A stretch of DNA of 64,000 bases from positions 3,211,827-3,275,826 of the forward strand of contig CP076053.1 of assembly GCA_018672315.1 (NCBI GenBank). The letters are read 5' to 3'. This document shows, one piece after another, positions 7,744-15,418 of this stretch. The notes under the pieces were generated by a model. That model had not been told where the DNA came from, made no database searches, and worked only from the letters and a program-made list of their open reading frames with translations. Both the position numbers and the translations under genes were made by a program. Numbering within the stretch: the stretch's first letter is position 1; each line of letters opens with the position of its first letter. The DNA comes from Nocardioidaceae bacterium (GTDB taxonomy: Bacteria; Actinomycetota; Actinomycetes; Propionibacteriales; Nocardioidaceae).

Positions 7744-8889
7744 TCAGGCCCGGTCGGGCTCGGGCGCGTCCTCGTCGAGCCCGTCGAGCACCGAGTCGAC
7801 GAGGGCCATCAGGTCGCCACCCGTGCGCTCGGCGACGGCCCGCTGCCGCGCGTACGCCGCCCCGGACCGCGGGATGGCGGCCACCAGCGCGAGGTCCTCG
7901 ACGCAGCCGAGACGTCGTGCCACGGGCGCCAGGCGTGCGAGCAGGTCGGGCAGGTCGTCGGCGAGGAGCCGCTCGGTCGCGTGGGAACCGGTGATCACCC
8001 AGGCGTCGAGGCCGTAGCGGGCCGCGCGCCACTTGTTCTCCTGGACGAACCACGGCGGGAGCACGTCGTGCTGCTCACCTGCGTCGGTGCGCTCGCACAG
8101 GTCGACCACCAGGCAGTGGACGAGGGCGACGAGGGCGCGCATCTCCCAGAAGGTCGAGATGCCGTCCATCACCCGCACCTCGATGGTGCCGGTCTTCGGC
8201 GCGGGGCGGATGTCCCAGCGGATCTCGTCGACGGAGTCGATGATGCCGGTGGTGCGGTGGTCCTCGACGAACCGCTCGTACTCGCCCCAGTCGGCCAGCT
8301 GGAAGGGCAACCCGGCGGTCGGCAGCTGCTGGAACATCATCGCCCGGTTCGACGCGTAGCCGGTGTCGGTGCCCGCCCACACCGGGGAGGAGGCCGAGAG
8401 CGCCTGGAGGTGCGGGAACCAGGTCAGCAGCGCCGAGATGACCGGCATCACGTGGTGCTGCTTGACCCCGACGTGCACGTGCACGCCCCAGATCAGCATC
8501 TGCCGTCCCCACCACTGCGTGCGGGTGATCAGCTCCTCGTAACGGGGCGACGGCGTCAGGGACTCCGCGGACCAGGTGGCGAAGGGGTGCGTGCCGGCGC
8601 AGTAGAGCGCGCACCCGTGGTCGGCGGCGACCCCGCGGACCCGGTCGACCATGTCGCGCAGGTCGACCATCACCTCCTCGACGTCCTCCCCGACGCCGCT
8701 GACCACCTCGACGGTGTTGCGCAGGAGCTCACGGTGCAGCCGGGGCGCGTGGTCGGGGTGGGCGCCGTGGAAGGACGAGCGCACCAGCTCGGCGGAGTTG
8801 ACCAGGTCACGGGTGCGACGGTCGACGAGGCCGAACTCCCACTCCACGCCGAGGGTGTGCGCGGGGGAGTCGGCGAACGCCACGCTCAT
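7744..8889 (-). CDS. Carboxylate-amine ligase, glutamate-cysteine ligase GCS2 family
   Basis: 381 residues, the usual length for the GCS2/YbdK-type ATP-dependent carboxylate-amine ligases. Diagnostic blocks are TLGVEWEFGLVD at residues 12-23 (Glu residues that bind Mg-ATP), the GTHPFATW region, the HVHVGV motif around 140, and RPAPKTGTIEVRVMD around 240. The reaction is formation of a gamma-glutamyl amide bond, often Glu plus Cys. In Actinobacteria such enzymes may act in mycothiol- or ergothioneine-related metabolism or be orphan ligases; the substrate cannot be told here. ATG preceded by AGGAGCAAGC. Only 36 bp separate it from the divergent ATPase gene. Confidence 0.87.
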   Translation of the reverse strand: MSVAFADSPAHTLGVEWEFGLVDRRTRDLVNSAELVRSSFHGAHPDHAPRLHRELLRNTVEVVSGVGEDVEEVMVDLRDMVDRVRGVAADHGCALYCAGTHPFATWSAESLTPSPRYEELITRTQWWGRQMLIWGVHVHVGVKQHHVMPVISALLTWFPHLQALSASSPVWAGTDTGYASNRAMMFQQLPTAGLPFQLADWGEYERFVEDHRTTGIIDSVDEIRWDIRPAPKTGTIEVRVMDGISTFWEMRALVALVHCLVVDLCERTDAGEQHDVLPPWFVQENKWRAARYGLDAWVITGSHATERLLADDLPDLLARLAPVARRLGCVEDLALVAAIPRSGAAYARQRAVAERTGGDLMALVDSVLDGLDEDAPEPDRA

Positions 8890-8925
8890 GCTTGCTCCTG
8901 GTTCCCGTGCGGGTCGACGCGGCCC

Positions 8926-10185
8926 GTGATCCACTGGGGCTGCCACGACCGTACGCCCCGAGAGGAGCCGCAGATCAGTCCCCCCGAACGTGACCCGTCG
9001 GTCGCGCGCCTGGAGGCCCTGCTCGACCTCGGCCGGGCCGCCTGCGGCGTCGCAGCGCTCAGCGTCGTCCCGGATCCGACCGATCCGCACGCCGCCGACC
9101 TGGAGGCGTACGTCGGGGTGCCGGGCTCCTGGCAGCGCGAGGAGGTCGAGGTGCGTGACCGCGCCGGGGGCGTGCGAGGCCGGCTCGTGGCGTACGACAC
9201 CCCTGCCCGCGCCCGGACCCCGCTGGGGGCCGGGGCGCACCGGCGCCTCCTGACCACCGCGGACGCCGTCGGTGACCTGCTCAGCGTGCAGGACCTCCTG
9301 CGCACCGAGAAGGAGCTCTCCTCCGCGGTGACGATGACCCAGGGTGCCGTGGAGCGCCGCATGGCGCAGGAGGAGCAGCTGCGCCTCCACGTGGCGGGCA
9401 GCCTGCGGACGCACCTGGGGGAGCTGAGGACGGTGCTGCGCGAGATCGCGGCTACGCAGACGTCAGCCGACCGGGCGCCCCTCGAGCGGGCCCAGGCGCT
9501 CGCGACCGAGCTCCGCGGAGTGCTCGACGACGCCTCGGTGGCTCGCGAGGGTCTCGAGCCGGGCGAGCCGGAGGTGCACAGGCTCGAGGACCTGGTCGAG
9601 GCAGCCCTGGACCACTTCGTCGCGCAGGGCCACGTCACCGCCGGCAGCGGTGTGTCGGTGGTCAGCAGCCGTGACGTGCGGCTGCTGGTCGACGGTGCCG
9701 CCGTGGAGAGGGCGCTGCACCACGTGCTCGCCGGCGCGTTGATCGCCGGCCGTGAGCACGAGCGCGCAGAGCACGTCGAGATCGACGCCCAGGTGCAGGG
9801 CGACCAGGTGGTCGTCAGCCTCGACGACGACGGGCCGCCCGGTCGTGCTCGCCAGCTCCGCGTCGCCCTCGACGGCGGGGCGGGCGGCACGGACGAGGGG
9901 GACCGGGGACTGGGCATGGCCGTCGTCCGCGCCGTGGCGCAGTCCCACGGGGGTCGCTGCTGGGTCGAGCCGAGCGACCTGGGCGGCAGCAGGGTGTGCC
10001 TGCTCCTGCCCGTGGCACTCGACGGTGCGATCACGCCACGGAGCCGCCCCGCTCTCGCCTCGGAGGAACGCGAGGGGCCGATGCATCCCAGCGAGAGGGA
10101 CGAGCGCCCCGAGCACGTCTCGGGCGACGAGCGCAGGGTCGAGGGCACCCCCGACAACGTGCGCGGCCTGTTCGACCGTCGCTAA
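8926..10185 (+). CDS. Histidine-kinase-like ATPase with GAF-like N-terminus
   Basis: Up to 419 residues. The N-terminal 110 residues look like a small GAF-type sensor. A helical region follows with a degenerate H-box (LHVAGSLRTHL). The C-terminal ATPase domain has an N-box-like segment, a G1-like VSLDDDGPPG and a G2-like RGLGMAVVRAVAQSHGG. No response regulator is adjacent and there is no membrane segment. The start is uncertain. GTG 8926 lacks a ribosome-binding site. An in-frame ATC at 8974 sits six bases after a strong AGAGGAG. The last 40 residues are charged and disordered. Probably a cytoplasmic signalling ATPase. Confidence 0.68.
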   Translation: MIHWGCHDRTPREEPQISPPERDPSVARLEALLDLGRAACGVAALSVVPDPTDPHAADLEAYVGVPGSWQREEVEVRDRAGGVRGRLVAYDTPARARTPLGAGAHRRLLTTADAVGDLLSVQDLLRTEKELSSAVTMTQGAVERRMAQEEQLRLHVAGSLRTHLGELRTVLREIAATQTSADRAPLERAQALATELRGVLDDASVAREGLEPGEPEVHRLEDLVEAALDHFVAQGHVTAGSGVSVVSSRDVRLLVDGAAVERALHHVLAGALIAGREHERAEHVEIDAQVQGDQVVVSLDDDGPPGRARQLRVALDGGAGGTDEGDRGLGMAVVRAVAQSHGGRCWVEPSDLGGSRVCLLLPVALDGAITPRSRPALASEEREGPMHPSERDERPEHVSGDERRVEGTPDNVRGLFDRR

Positions 10186-10215
10186 GCGCCGCTGCGAGAG
10201 CCCGAGCCCGGTGGC

Positions 10216-11646
10216 TCAGTCCTGCGGGGCGTCCGGTCGACCCGGGGTCCTGAGCCACTCCTCGAAGAATGCGTCGAGGTCTTCACCGGCCACCTGCGCG
10301 GCGAGCCGCTCGAACTGCGCGGAGGAGGCGTTGCCGTACAGGTGGCGCTCAACCCAGGTGCGCAGCAGCTCGTCGACCGTGTCCGTGCCGATCCGGAGCT
10401 CCAGTGCCGCGAGCGTCATCGCGCCGCGCACGTAGACCTGCGGTGCGAAGACCTGCGAGGTGCGGCGGATCGGGTGGGGCGGCAAGTCCCAGAACTCGTC
10501 GGGGTAGAAGTCGAGCGCGCCGGTCAGCTGGGCGGCGATGCTGGCGCGCTCGGGCGCGTTGCGTGCGCGCCAGCGCCACTCGACGTACGTGGCGAACCCC
10601 TCGTTCAGCCAGATGTCCGGCCACGAGCTGACCGTCACCGCGTTGCCGAACCATTGATGGGCGAGCTCGTGGATCACCAGCGTCTCGGTGACGAGTCCGT
10701 CGTACACGGGGCGGGTCTGGTTCTCCAGGGCGATCTCGCCGCCGCTGTCGTCGAGGGTGAAGCCGCCGACGTCGAAGGGGTACGGGCCGAACCGCTCGAC
10801 CATCCAGCGCAGCCCCTCGGACTGCACCGCCAACGCCTCGGAGGTCACCGCGTCGTCGACGCCGGGCTCGAGGTAGGAGCGCAGCTCGATGCCGCCGACG
10901 CGCTCGACGACCTCCTCGAACTCACCGATCGCGAGGTAGGGCTGGTACGGGGCGGCCGGCTGGGCGAGGCGCCACGTCGTGGTCGTGGTGCCGTCGGCGT
11001 CCACGCGGTCGGCGAGCGTGCCGCCCGCAACGCCGAGGAGGCCCTCGGGTGTGGTGAGGCGCACGGTCCAGGTGGCCTTGTCGGTGACCGCCTCGTTGGC
11101 CGGCGTCCAGGCGGCGGGGGCCGAGGGCTCGCCGTAGGCGAGCAGCCCGTCGTCGGTGGGGAACCAGCCGGGTGCACGCTCCGCGGGTGAGGTCAGCTGC
11201 GCCGGCCGTCCGCGGTAGCGCACCTCGACGACGACCTCTTCCCCGGCGCCCGCACGCCGTCCGAGCCCGACGTGCAGCTTGGTGGCCGTGCGGTCGAAGG
11301 AGGTCATGGCGCCGTCGACACGCACGGCGAGCACGTACGGCCCGCGGTAGTCGAATCGCACGGTGCGCCGGACCTCGGTGGTGCGCAGCGTGATGCGCGC
11401 CGTGGCGTCGATGCCCCGCGTCTGCGGCACCCAGGTCACGTCGACGGCCTGGTCGAGCACGTCGTAGCCCGGGTTGCCGAGCCCGGGGTAGAGCGGCGCG
11501 GGGCCCCCGCTGGGCGCCGGGCCGGACGCCGGACCGGACGCCGGACCAGCGGCCGGGCCCGGGGAGGGGTCTGTCCCGGTGCAGGAGCCGGCGACGCCGA
11601 CCAGCAGCACGGCTGCCAGCAGCGTCGCCGGGCGCCCGCGGCCCAT
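10216..11646 (-). CDS. M1-family metallopeptidase, secreted lipoprotein
   Basis: 476 residues. The N-terminus is a lipoprotein signal peptide with Cys22 (VAGSC), then a Pro/Gly/Ala-rich linker (about 24-52). The catalytic domain follows the M1 plan: an N-terminal beta domain, the GAMEN-like EIALENQ (about 304-310), zinc motif HELAHQWFGN at 326-335 and second-zinc-ligand Glu in LNEGFATY (about 347-354), i.e. HExxH-18-E. It lacks the large C-terminal helical domain of PepN-type enzymes. Predicted extracytoplasmic aminopeptidase. It starts 4 bp after the SDR stop, so it is probably the third gene of the monooxygenase operon. Confidence 0.88.
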   Translation of the reverse strand: MGRGRPATLLAAVLLVGVAGSCTGTDPSPGPAAGPASGPASGPAPSGGPAPLYPGLGNPGYDVLDQAVDVTWVPQTRGIDATARITLRTTEVRRTVRFDYRGPYVLAVRVDGAMTSFDRTATKLHVGLGRRAGAGEEVVVEVRYRGRPAQLTSPAERAPGWFPTDDGLLAYGEPSAPAAWTPANEAVTDKATWTVRLTTPEGLLGVAGGTLADRVDADGTTTTTWRLAQPAAPYQPYLAIGEFEEVVERVGGIELRSYLEPGVDDAVTSEALAVQSEGLRWMVERFGPYPFDVGGFTLDDSGGEIALENQTRPVYDGLVTETLVIHELAHQWFGNAVTVSSWPDIWLNEGFATYVEWRWRARNAPERASIAAQLTGALDFYPDEFWDLPPHPIRRTSQVFAPQVYVRGAMTLAALELRIGTDTVDELLRTWVERHLYGNASSAQFERLAAQVAGEDLDAFFEEWLRTPGRPDAPQD

Positions 11647-11650
11647 CAGC

Positions 11651-12490
11651 TCAGCGCGCGGTGGTGCGGGGGAGCACCTTGCGCGCGGTGCGCGCCACGA
11701 TGTCCTGGTAGCGGGGGCCGACCACCTTCGACAGGGTGAACAGGGCGTGGGCGTCCATGCCGACGATGATGCGGGGCTTGGAGGCCAGCATCCCGTCGAG
11801 GATGATCTGTGCCGCCTTCTCCGGGGTCATCTTCGCGAGCTTCTCGTCGAAGAACTTCGCGGTGCTCGCCTGGTCCTGGCCCTTGGTCACCCGGGAGTTG
11901 CGCGCGATGCCGGTCTTGATGCCGCCGGGGTGCACGACCGAGACGGCCACGGGGTGGCCGGCCACGATCATCTCCTCGCGGATCGCCTCGCTCATGCCGC
12001 GCACGGCGTACTTGGTGGCGTTGTAGGCGCTCTGCCCGGGCATCGAGATGAGACCGAAGAGGCTCGAGACGTTGACCAGGTGGCCGTCGCCGGAGGCGAT
12101 CAGGTGCGGCAGGAACTCCTTCGAGCCGTGCACGACGCCCCAGTAGTTCACCCCGACGATCCACTCGATCTCGGAGTAGTCCATGTCCTCGAAGTCGCCG
12201 TGCAGCGCGACGCCGGCGTTGTTGACGACAGCGTCGACACGGCCGAACTGCTCGACGACGAGCTCGGCGTACGCCCCGAACGCCTCGCGGTCGGAGACGT
12301 CGAGCCGCAGGGACTGCACCTCGGGGGAACCCGCGTCCTTGGCCTGGCGAGCCGTCTCGTCGAGACCCTCGGCGTTCACGTCCGATATCGCCAGCCTGGC
12401 GCCCTGGCCTGCGGCGCGCACGGCCAGCGCACGACCGATGCCGGAGCCGGCCCCGGTGATGACGAGGACCTTGTCGTTGAGCGTCTTCAT
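11651..12490 (-). CDS. Short-chain dehydrogenase/reductase
   Basis: 279 residues with a classical SDR fold: cofactor motif TGAGSGIG near residue 12, NNAG near 90, catalytic Ser in VNVSSLFGL and YNATK (YxxxK) near 155-160. Asp after beta-strand 2 (SDVNAEG) suggests NAD(H) preference. The start ATG overlaps the upstream monooxygenase stop (ATGA). Coupled to a Baeyer-Villiger-type oxygenase, it probably oxidises an alcohol to the ketone substrate, or handles the hydroxy product. That role is inference from context. Confidence 0.88.
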   Translation of the reverse strand: MKTLNDKVLVITGAGSGIGRALAVRAAGQGARLAISDVNAEGLDETARQAKDAGSPEVQSLRLDVSDREAFGAYAELVVEQFGRVDAVVNNAGVALHGDFEDMDYSEIEWIVGVNYWGVVHGSKEFLPHLIASGDGHLVNVSSLFGLISMPGQSAYNATKYAVRGMSEAIREEMIVAGHPVAVSVVHPGGIKTGIARNSRVTKGQDQASTAKFFDEKLAKMTPEKAAQIILDGMLASKPRIIVGMDAHALFTLSKVVGPRYQDIVARTARKVLPRTTAR

Positions 12491-14031
12491 GCGGAGATCG
12501 TCTCCCTCTCGGTGGTGGCGGCGTCTGCTGCGGTTCGGGTCTCGGCCGCGACCGGGACGGTCTCGTACGCGGCCACGTCGAAGTCTCCCAGCAGACGCCT
12601 GAAGGTGAACGTGGCCCTCGGCCACAGGGTGGTGTTGTTGCCGTGCTCGTCGAGGTACCAGCTGGCGCAGCCGCCGGTGTTCCAGACCGTGGGCTCCATG
12701 CGCTCCCGCACCTCCTCGGTCCACGCCTCCTGCGCGGCCGGGGTGGGGGAGAGGGCGGCGATGCCGTCGGCGTCCATCGCGTCGAGCGCGGCGAGGACGT
12801 AGCGGATCTGGCTCTCGATGACGAAGACCATCGAGGAGTGGCCGAGCCCCGTGTTGGGGCCGACGAGCTGGAACAGGTTCGGGAACCCGTTGATGGTCGT
12901 GCCCTTGTAGGCCGCCATGCCGCGGGCCGACCAGACGTCGGCCAGGGTGCGACCGTCGCGGCCGGTGACGTGGTGCGCGATGGGCTGGTCGGTGGTGTGG
13001 AACCCGGTGGCCACCACGATGGCGTCCACCTCGCGCTCGACGCCGTCGCGGTCGACGATGCCGGTGGGGGTGACGCGGGCGATCCCGGTGTCGACGACGT
13101 CGACGTGGTCGCTGCCCAGGGCCGGGTAGTAGGTGTTGGAGATCAGGACCCGCTTGCACCCGAAGGCGAAGTCGGGGGTGACCTTCTCCCGCAGGGCCGG
13201 GTCGTCGATGCCGCGGGCGATGTTGGCCTTCGCCATCAGCTGCGCCGGCCTGGCGATGGCGGGCTTCCAGACGAAGGCGGGCACGTACGCCTCGCGGCCC
13301 CAGTAGATCGCGGTGCGGTAGAGCCGCATCAGACCGGGCACGTGGCGGAAGCCGAAGCGCTCGACCGCGGTGTAGCGGCGGTCGTGGCGCGGCATGACCC
13401 ACGGCGCGGTGCGTTGGTAGACGTCGAGGTGGTCGACGCTCTCGGCGAGCTCGGGGACGATCTGGATCGCCGAGGCGCCGGTGCCGATGACGGCCACGCG
13501 CTTGCCGGTCAGATCGGCGTCGTGGTCCCAGCGAGCCGAGTGGAAGATCGTGCCGCCGAACTCGTCGATGCCCTCGATGTCGGGCATCTTCGGCTCCGAG
13601 AGGCCTCCGGACCCGGTGACGAGCACGTCGGCGGTCATCTCGCCACGGCTGGTGCTGATGCGCCAGCGGGCCGCCTCGTCGTCCCACGTCGCCTCCAGCA
13701 CCTCGGTGTCGAAGGCGAACCGGTCGAGCACACCGGACTCCGCGGCGGTGCGCCGCAGGTAGTCCTGGATCTCCGGCTGCGGGCTGAAGCTGCTCGACCA
13801 CTCGGGGTTGAGGGCGAAGGAGAAGGAGTACAGCTGGCTCGGCACGTCGCACGCGGCGCCGGGGTAGGTGTTGTCGCGCCAGGTGCCACCGACCTCGGAC
13901 GCCTTCTCGAGCACCACGAAGTCCGTACGCCCGTGGCGCTGCAGCTGGATGGCCGTGCCGAGGCCCGCGAAGCCGGACCCGACGACCGCGACCCGGGTGT
14001 GGTCCGGGAGGACCGTGAGGGATGTCGTCAT
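12487..14031 (-). CDS. Flavin monooxygenase, Baeyer-Villiger type
   Basis: 514 residues. The FAD-binding motif GSGFAGLG is near residue 17 and the NADPH-binding motif GTGASAIQ near 185. Between them is FGGTIFHSARWDHD, a full match to the Baeyer-Villiger fingerprint FxGxxxHxxxW(P/D). Such enzymes insert oxygen next to a ketone to make esters or lactones using NADPH and O2. First gene of an operon with an SDR and an M1 peptidase. The promoter has TTGACG and TAGGTT hexamers 17 bp apart and the ATG follows six bases later, so it appears leaderless. The divergent TetR gene and palindromes across its -35 box suggest inducible control. Confidence 0.92.
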   Translation of the reverse strand: MTTSLTVLPDHTRVAVVGSGFAGLGTAIQLQRHGRTDFVVLEKASEVGGTWRDNTYPGAACDVPSQLYSFSFALNPEWSSSFSPQPEIQDYLRRTAAESGVLDRFAFDTEVLEATWDDEAARWRISTSRGEMTADVLVTGSGGLSEPKMPDIEGIDEFGGTIFHSARWDHDADLTGKRVAVIGTGASAIQIVPELAESVDHLDVYQRTAPWVMPRHDRRYTAVERFGFRHVPGLMRLYRTAIYWGREAYVPAFVWKPAIARPAQLMAKANIARGIDDPALREKVTPDFAFGCKRVLISNTYYPALGSDHVDVVDTGIARVTPTGIVDRDGVEREVDAIVVATGFHTTDQPIAHHVTGRDGRTLADVWSARGMAAYKGTTINGFPNLFQLVGPNTGLGHSSMVFVIESQIRYVLAALDAMDADGIAALSPTPAAQEAWTEEVRERMEPTVWNTGGCASWYLDEHGNNTTLWPRATFTFRRLLGDFDVAAYETVPVAAETRTAADAATTERETISA

Positions 14032-14037
14032 GGCAGG

Positions 14038-14066
14038 AACCTAGAGGCTTGTTGAACGACCGTCAA
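14038..14066 (-). promoter_or_regulatory. Promoter of the monooxygenase operon (TTGACG-17-TAGGTT)
   Basis: On the minus strand the -35 TTGACG (14066-14061) and -10 TAGGTT (14043-14038) are 17 bp apart, and the ATG at 14031 follows after six bases. The -35 box lies inside a palindromic operator. Confidence 0.7.
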
Positions 14067-14091
14067 CAGATGTGCTGAACAATGTTCAACA
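14050..14091. promoter_or_regulatory. Nested palindromic operators for the divergent TetR regulator
   Basis: Three overlapping inverted repeats fill 42 bp: TGTTGA-7-TCAACA (14050-14068), TGAACA-1-TGTTCA (14076-14088), and an outer pair TGTTGAAC (14050-14057) with GTTCAACA (14084-14091). They cover the -35 box of the monooxygenase operon and lie upstream of the TetR gene. This is the expected place for a TetR-family operator. Confidence 0.65.
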
Positions 14092-14118
14092 GATCACGCG
14101 CGCCCGCGTCGTCGCGGC

Positions 14119-14124
14119 TAGGCT
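14119..14124 (+). promoter_or_regulatory. -10 element (TAGGCT) of the TetR gene
   Basis: TAGGCT lies six bases before the ATG at 14131, giving a leaderless start. No good -35 box is visible. Confidence 0.55.
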
Positions 14125-14130
14125 GCCGCC

Positions 14131-14748
14131 ATGAGTCAGCCCGCCCGCCGAACCCGGCTGACCCCCCGTGAACGCAAGGAGCAGCTCCTCGACCACGGCG
14201 TCCGGCTGCTCGGCACCCGGCAGCTCGACGAGCTCAGCATCGACCTGCTCGCCGAGGAGGCAGGCATCTCGCGCGGGCTGCTGTACCACTACTTCGGCGG
14301 CAAGCACGACTTCCACGTGGCCGTCGTCGAGCGGGCAGCCCGGGAGATCTTCGAGGCCACCGCGCCCACCGGAGACGGTGACGCGTTGACCCAGATGCTG
14401 GAGTCGATGCGCGTGTACGTGCGGTACGTGCGCGCGAACCACACCGGCTACGCCTCGCTGGTGCGGGCGGCTCGCGGCGGAAGCGACGACCTGCGAGGTG
14501 TCTACGAGCGGGCCCGCGGCGACCTCACCGACCGCATCTTCGCCGCCGCCGGAGCCGGGGCGCTCGCGGAGCTCGGCATCACCGACACCACCGCCAGCCG
14601 CCGGCTCGCGCGCGCCTGGGCGTCGATGGCCGAGGACGCGGTGCTCGACTGGGTCCTCGACGACGCCGGACTGAGCGAGGACCAGCTGATCACCTCGCTG
14701 ACCTCGGCGCTCTGGGCCGGGCTGACCTCCTTGCCCCGACAGGCCTAG
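14131..14748 (+). CDS. TetR/AcrR-family transcriptional regulator
   Basis: 205 residues. The N-terminal helix-turn-helix (about 12-60) contains LDELSIDLLAEEAGISRGLLYHYFGGKHDF, split here as the typical TetR recognition helix GLLYHYFGGK. The C-terminal region (about 70-205) is a helical ligand and dimer domain. Divergent from the Baeyer-Villiger operon with shared palindromes in the 99-bp gap, so it is the likely local repressor; the ligand may be a ketone or sterol-like substrate (inference). Confidence 0.9.
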   Translation: MSQPARRTRLTPRERKEQLLDHGVRLLGTRQLDELSIDLLAEEAGISRGLLYHYFGGKHDFHVAVVERAAREIFEATAPTGDGDALTQMLESMRVYVRYVRANHTGYASLVRAARGGSDDLRGVYERARGDLTDRIFAAAGAGALAELGITDTTASRRLARAWASMAEDAVLDWVLDDAGLSEDQLITSLTSALWAGLTSLPRQA

Positions 14749-14776
14749 TCCCCGGGGTCCCTGCATGATGGGTCCC

Positions 14777-15418
14777 ATGCGTCGTCTCTCCTGTCTCGCC
14801 GTGGTGCTGGCCACCGCCGTGGTGGGGTGCTCCGAGACGGGGGGCGGCTCCCCAGGTCCGACACCGAGCGCGACACAGGGCTCGACTCAGGGCTCGAGTC
14901 AGGGCTCGACTCAGGGCTCGGGTGCCGCGAGCCCCGAGGTGCCCCTGGAGGAGACCGACGTCCCCTTCACCGAGTCCGAGTCGCCGGTCCCCGACACCAG
15001 CGACGTGCCGGCCACGATGTACGCCGTGCTGGCGGACCGCCTCGATCCCCGGCAGGAGCGGCTCGCGGCCTACGACGGCACGAACGAGCCCGCCTCGGGC
15101 GTGGGTGCCGGCACGGTGCGCGGTGGGTGGAGCATGAACGCCGAGTGGAGTCCCCGCGGCCTGGTCGGCCTGGTCGTGGCGGACAGCTGGCCCGACGGGT
15201 GGCTGTGCGTGGACGCCTACCCCGGGTGCCGCAGCGTCCCGGTGCCCGGTGTCGAGGGCGCGACGGCGCAGGCGCTGGCCACGGGGCGTACGCAGATCTC
15301 GGTCGGCTTCGAGCAGCCCGGGGGCCAGAAGGTGATCGTCTCGGCCGTCGACATCGCCGAGCTGAGCGCGGCCGACCTCGCGGCGGCCGCGGCCGACGAG
15401 CGGCTGGACCTGCCCTGA
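14777..15418 (+). CDS. Small secreted lipoprotein of unknown function
   Basis: 213 residues from ATG 14777; two in-frame ATGs lie 9 and 12 bases earlier. The signal peptide runs to the lipobox Cys at residue 18 (TAVVGC). A Thr/Gln/Gly/Ser linker encoded by a 12-bp tandem repeat follows. The remaining domain has no motif I recognise; it contains paired Cys residues (WLCVDAYPGCRSV) and ends in an Ala-rich, Asp-containing tail. The stop overlaps the possible CTG start of hrpA. Confidence 0.7.
   Translation: MRRLSCLAVVLATAVVGCSETGGGSPGPTPSATQGSTQGSSQGSTQGSGAASPEVPLEETDVPFTESESPVPDTSDVPATMYAVLADRLDPRQERLAAYDGTNEPASGVGAGTVRGGWSMNAEWSPRGLVGLVVADSWPDGWLCVDAYPGCRSVPVPGVEGATAQALATGRTQISVGFEQPGGQKVIVSAVDIAELSAADLAAAAADERLDLP
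14876..14923 (+). repeat. Four 12-bp tandem repeats in the lipoprotein linker
   Basis: CAGGGCTCGACT-type units are repeated four times, each encoding a QGST-like tetrapeptide, just after the lipidated Cys. Such in-frame repeats may vary in copy number between strains without breaking the frame. Confidence 0.75.

Noticed and set aside
7981-8925. Upstream extension of the kinase-like gene on the plus strand
   Set aside because: This region is the antisense of the GCS2-family ligase, whose motifs are clear.
14076-14088. TGAACA-A-TGTTCA as a possible LexA box
   Set aside because: The half-sites are separated by one base (or GAAC/GTTC by three), not the four required, and it fits a TetR operator better.
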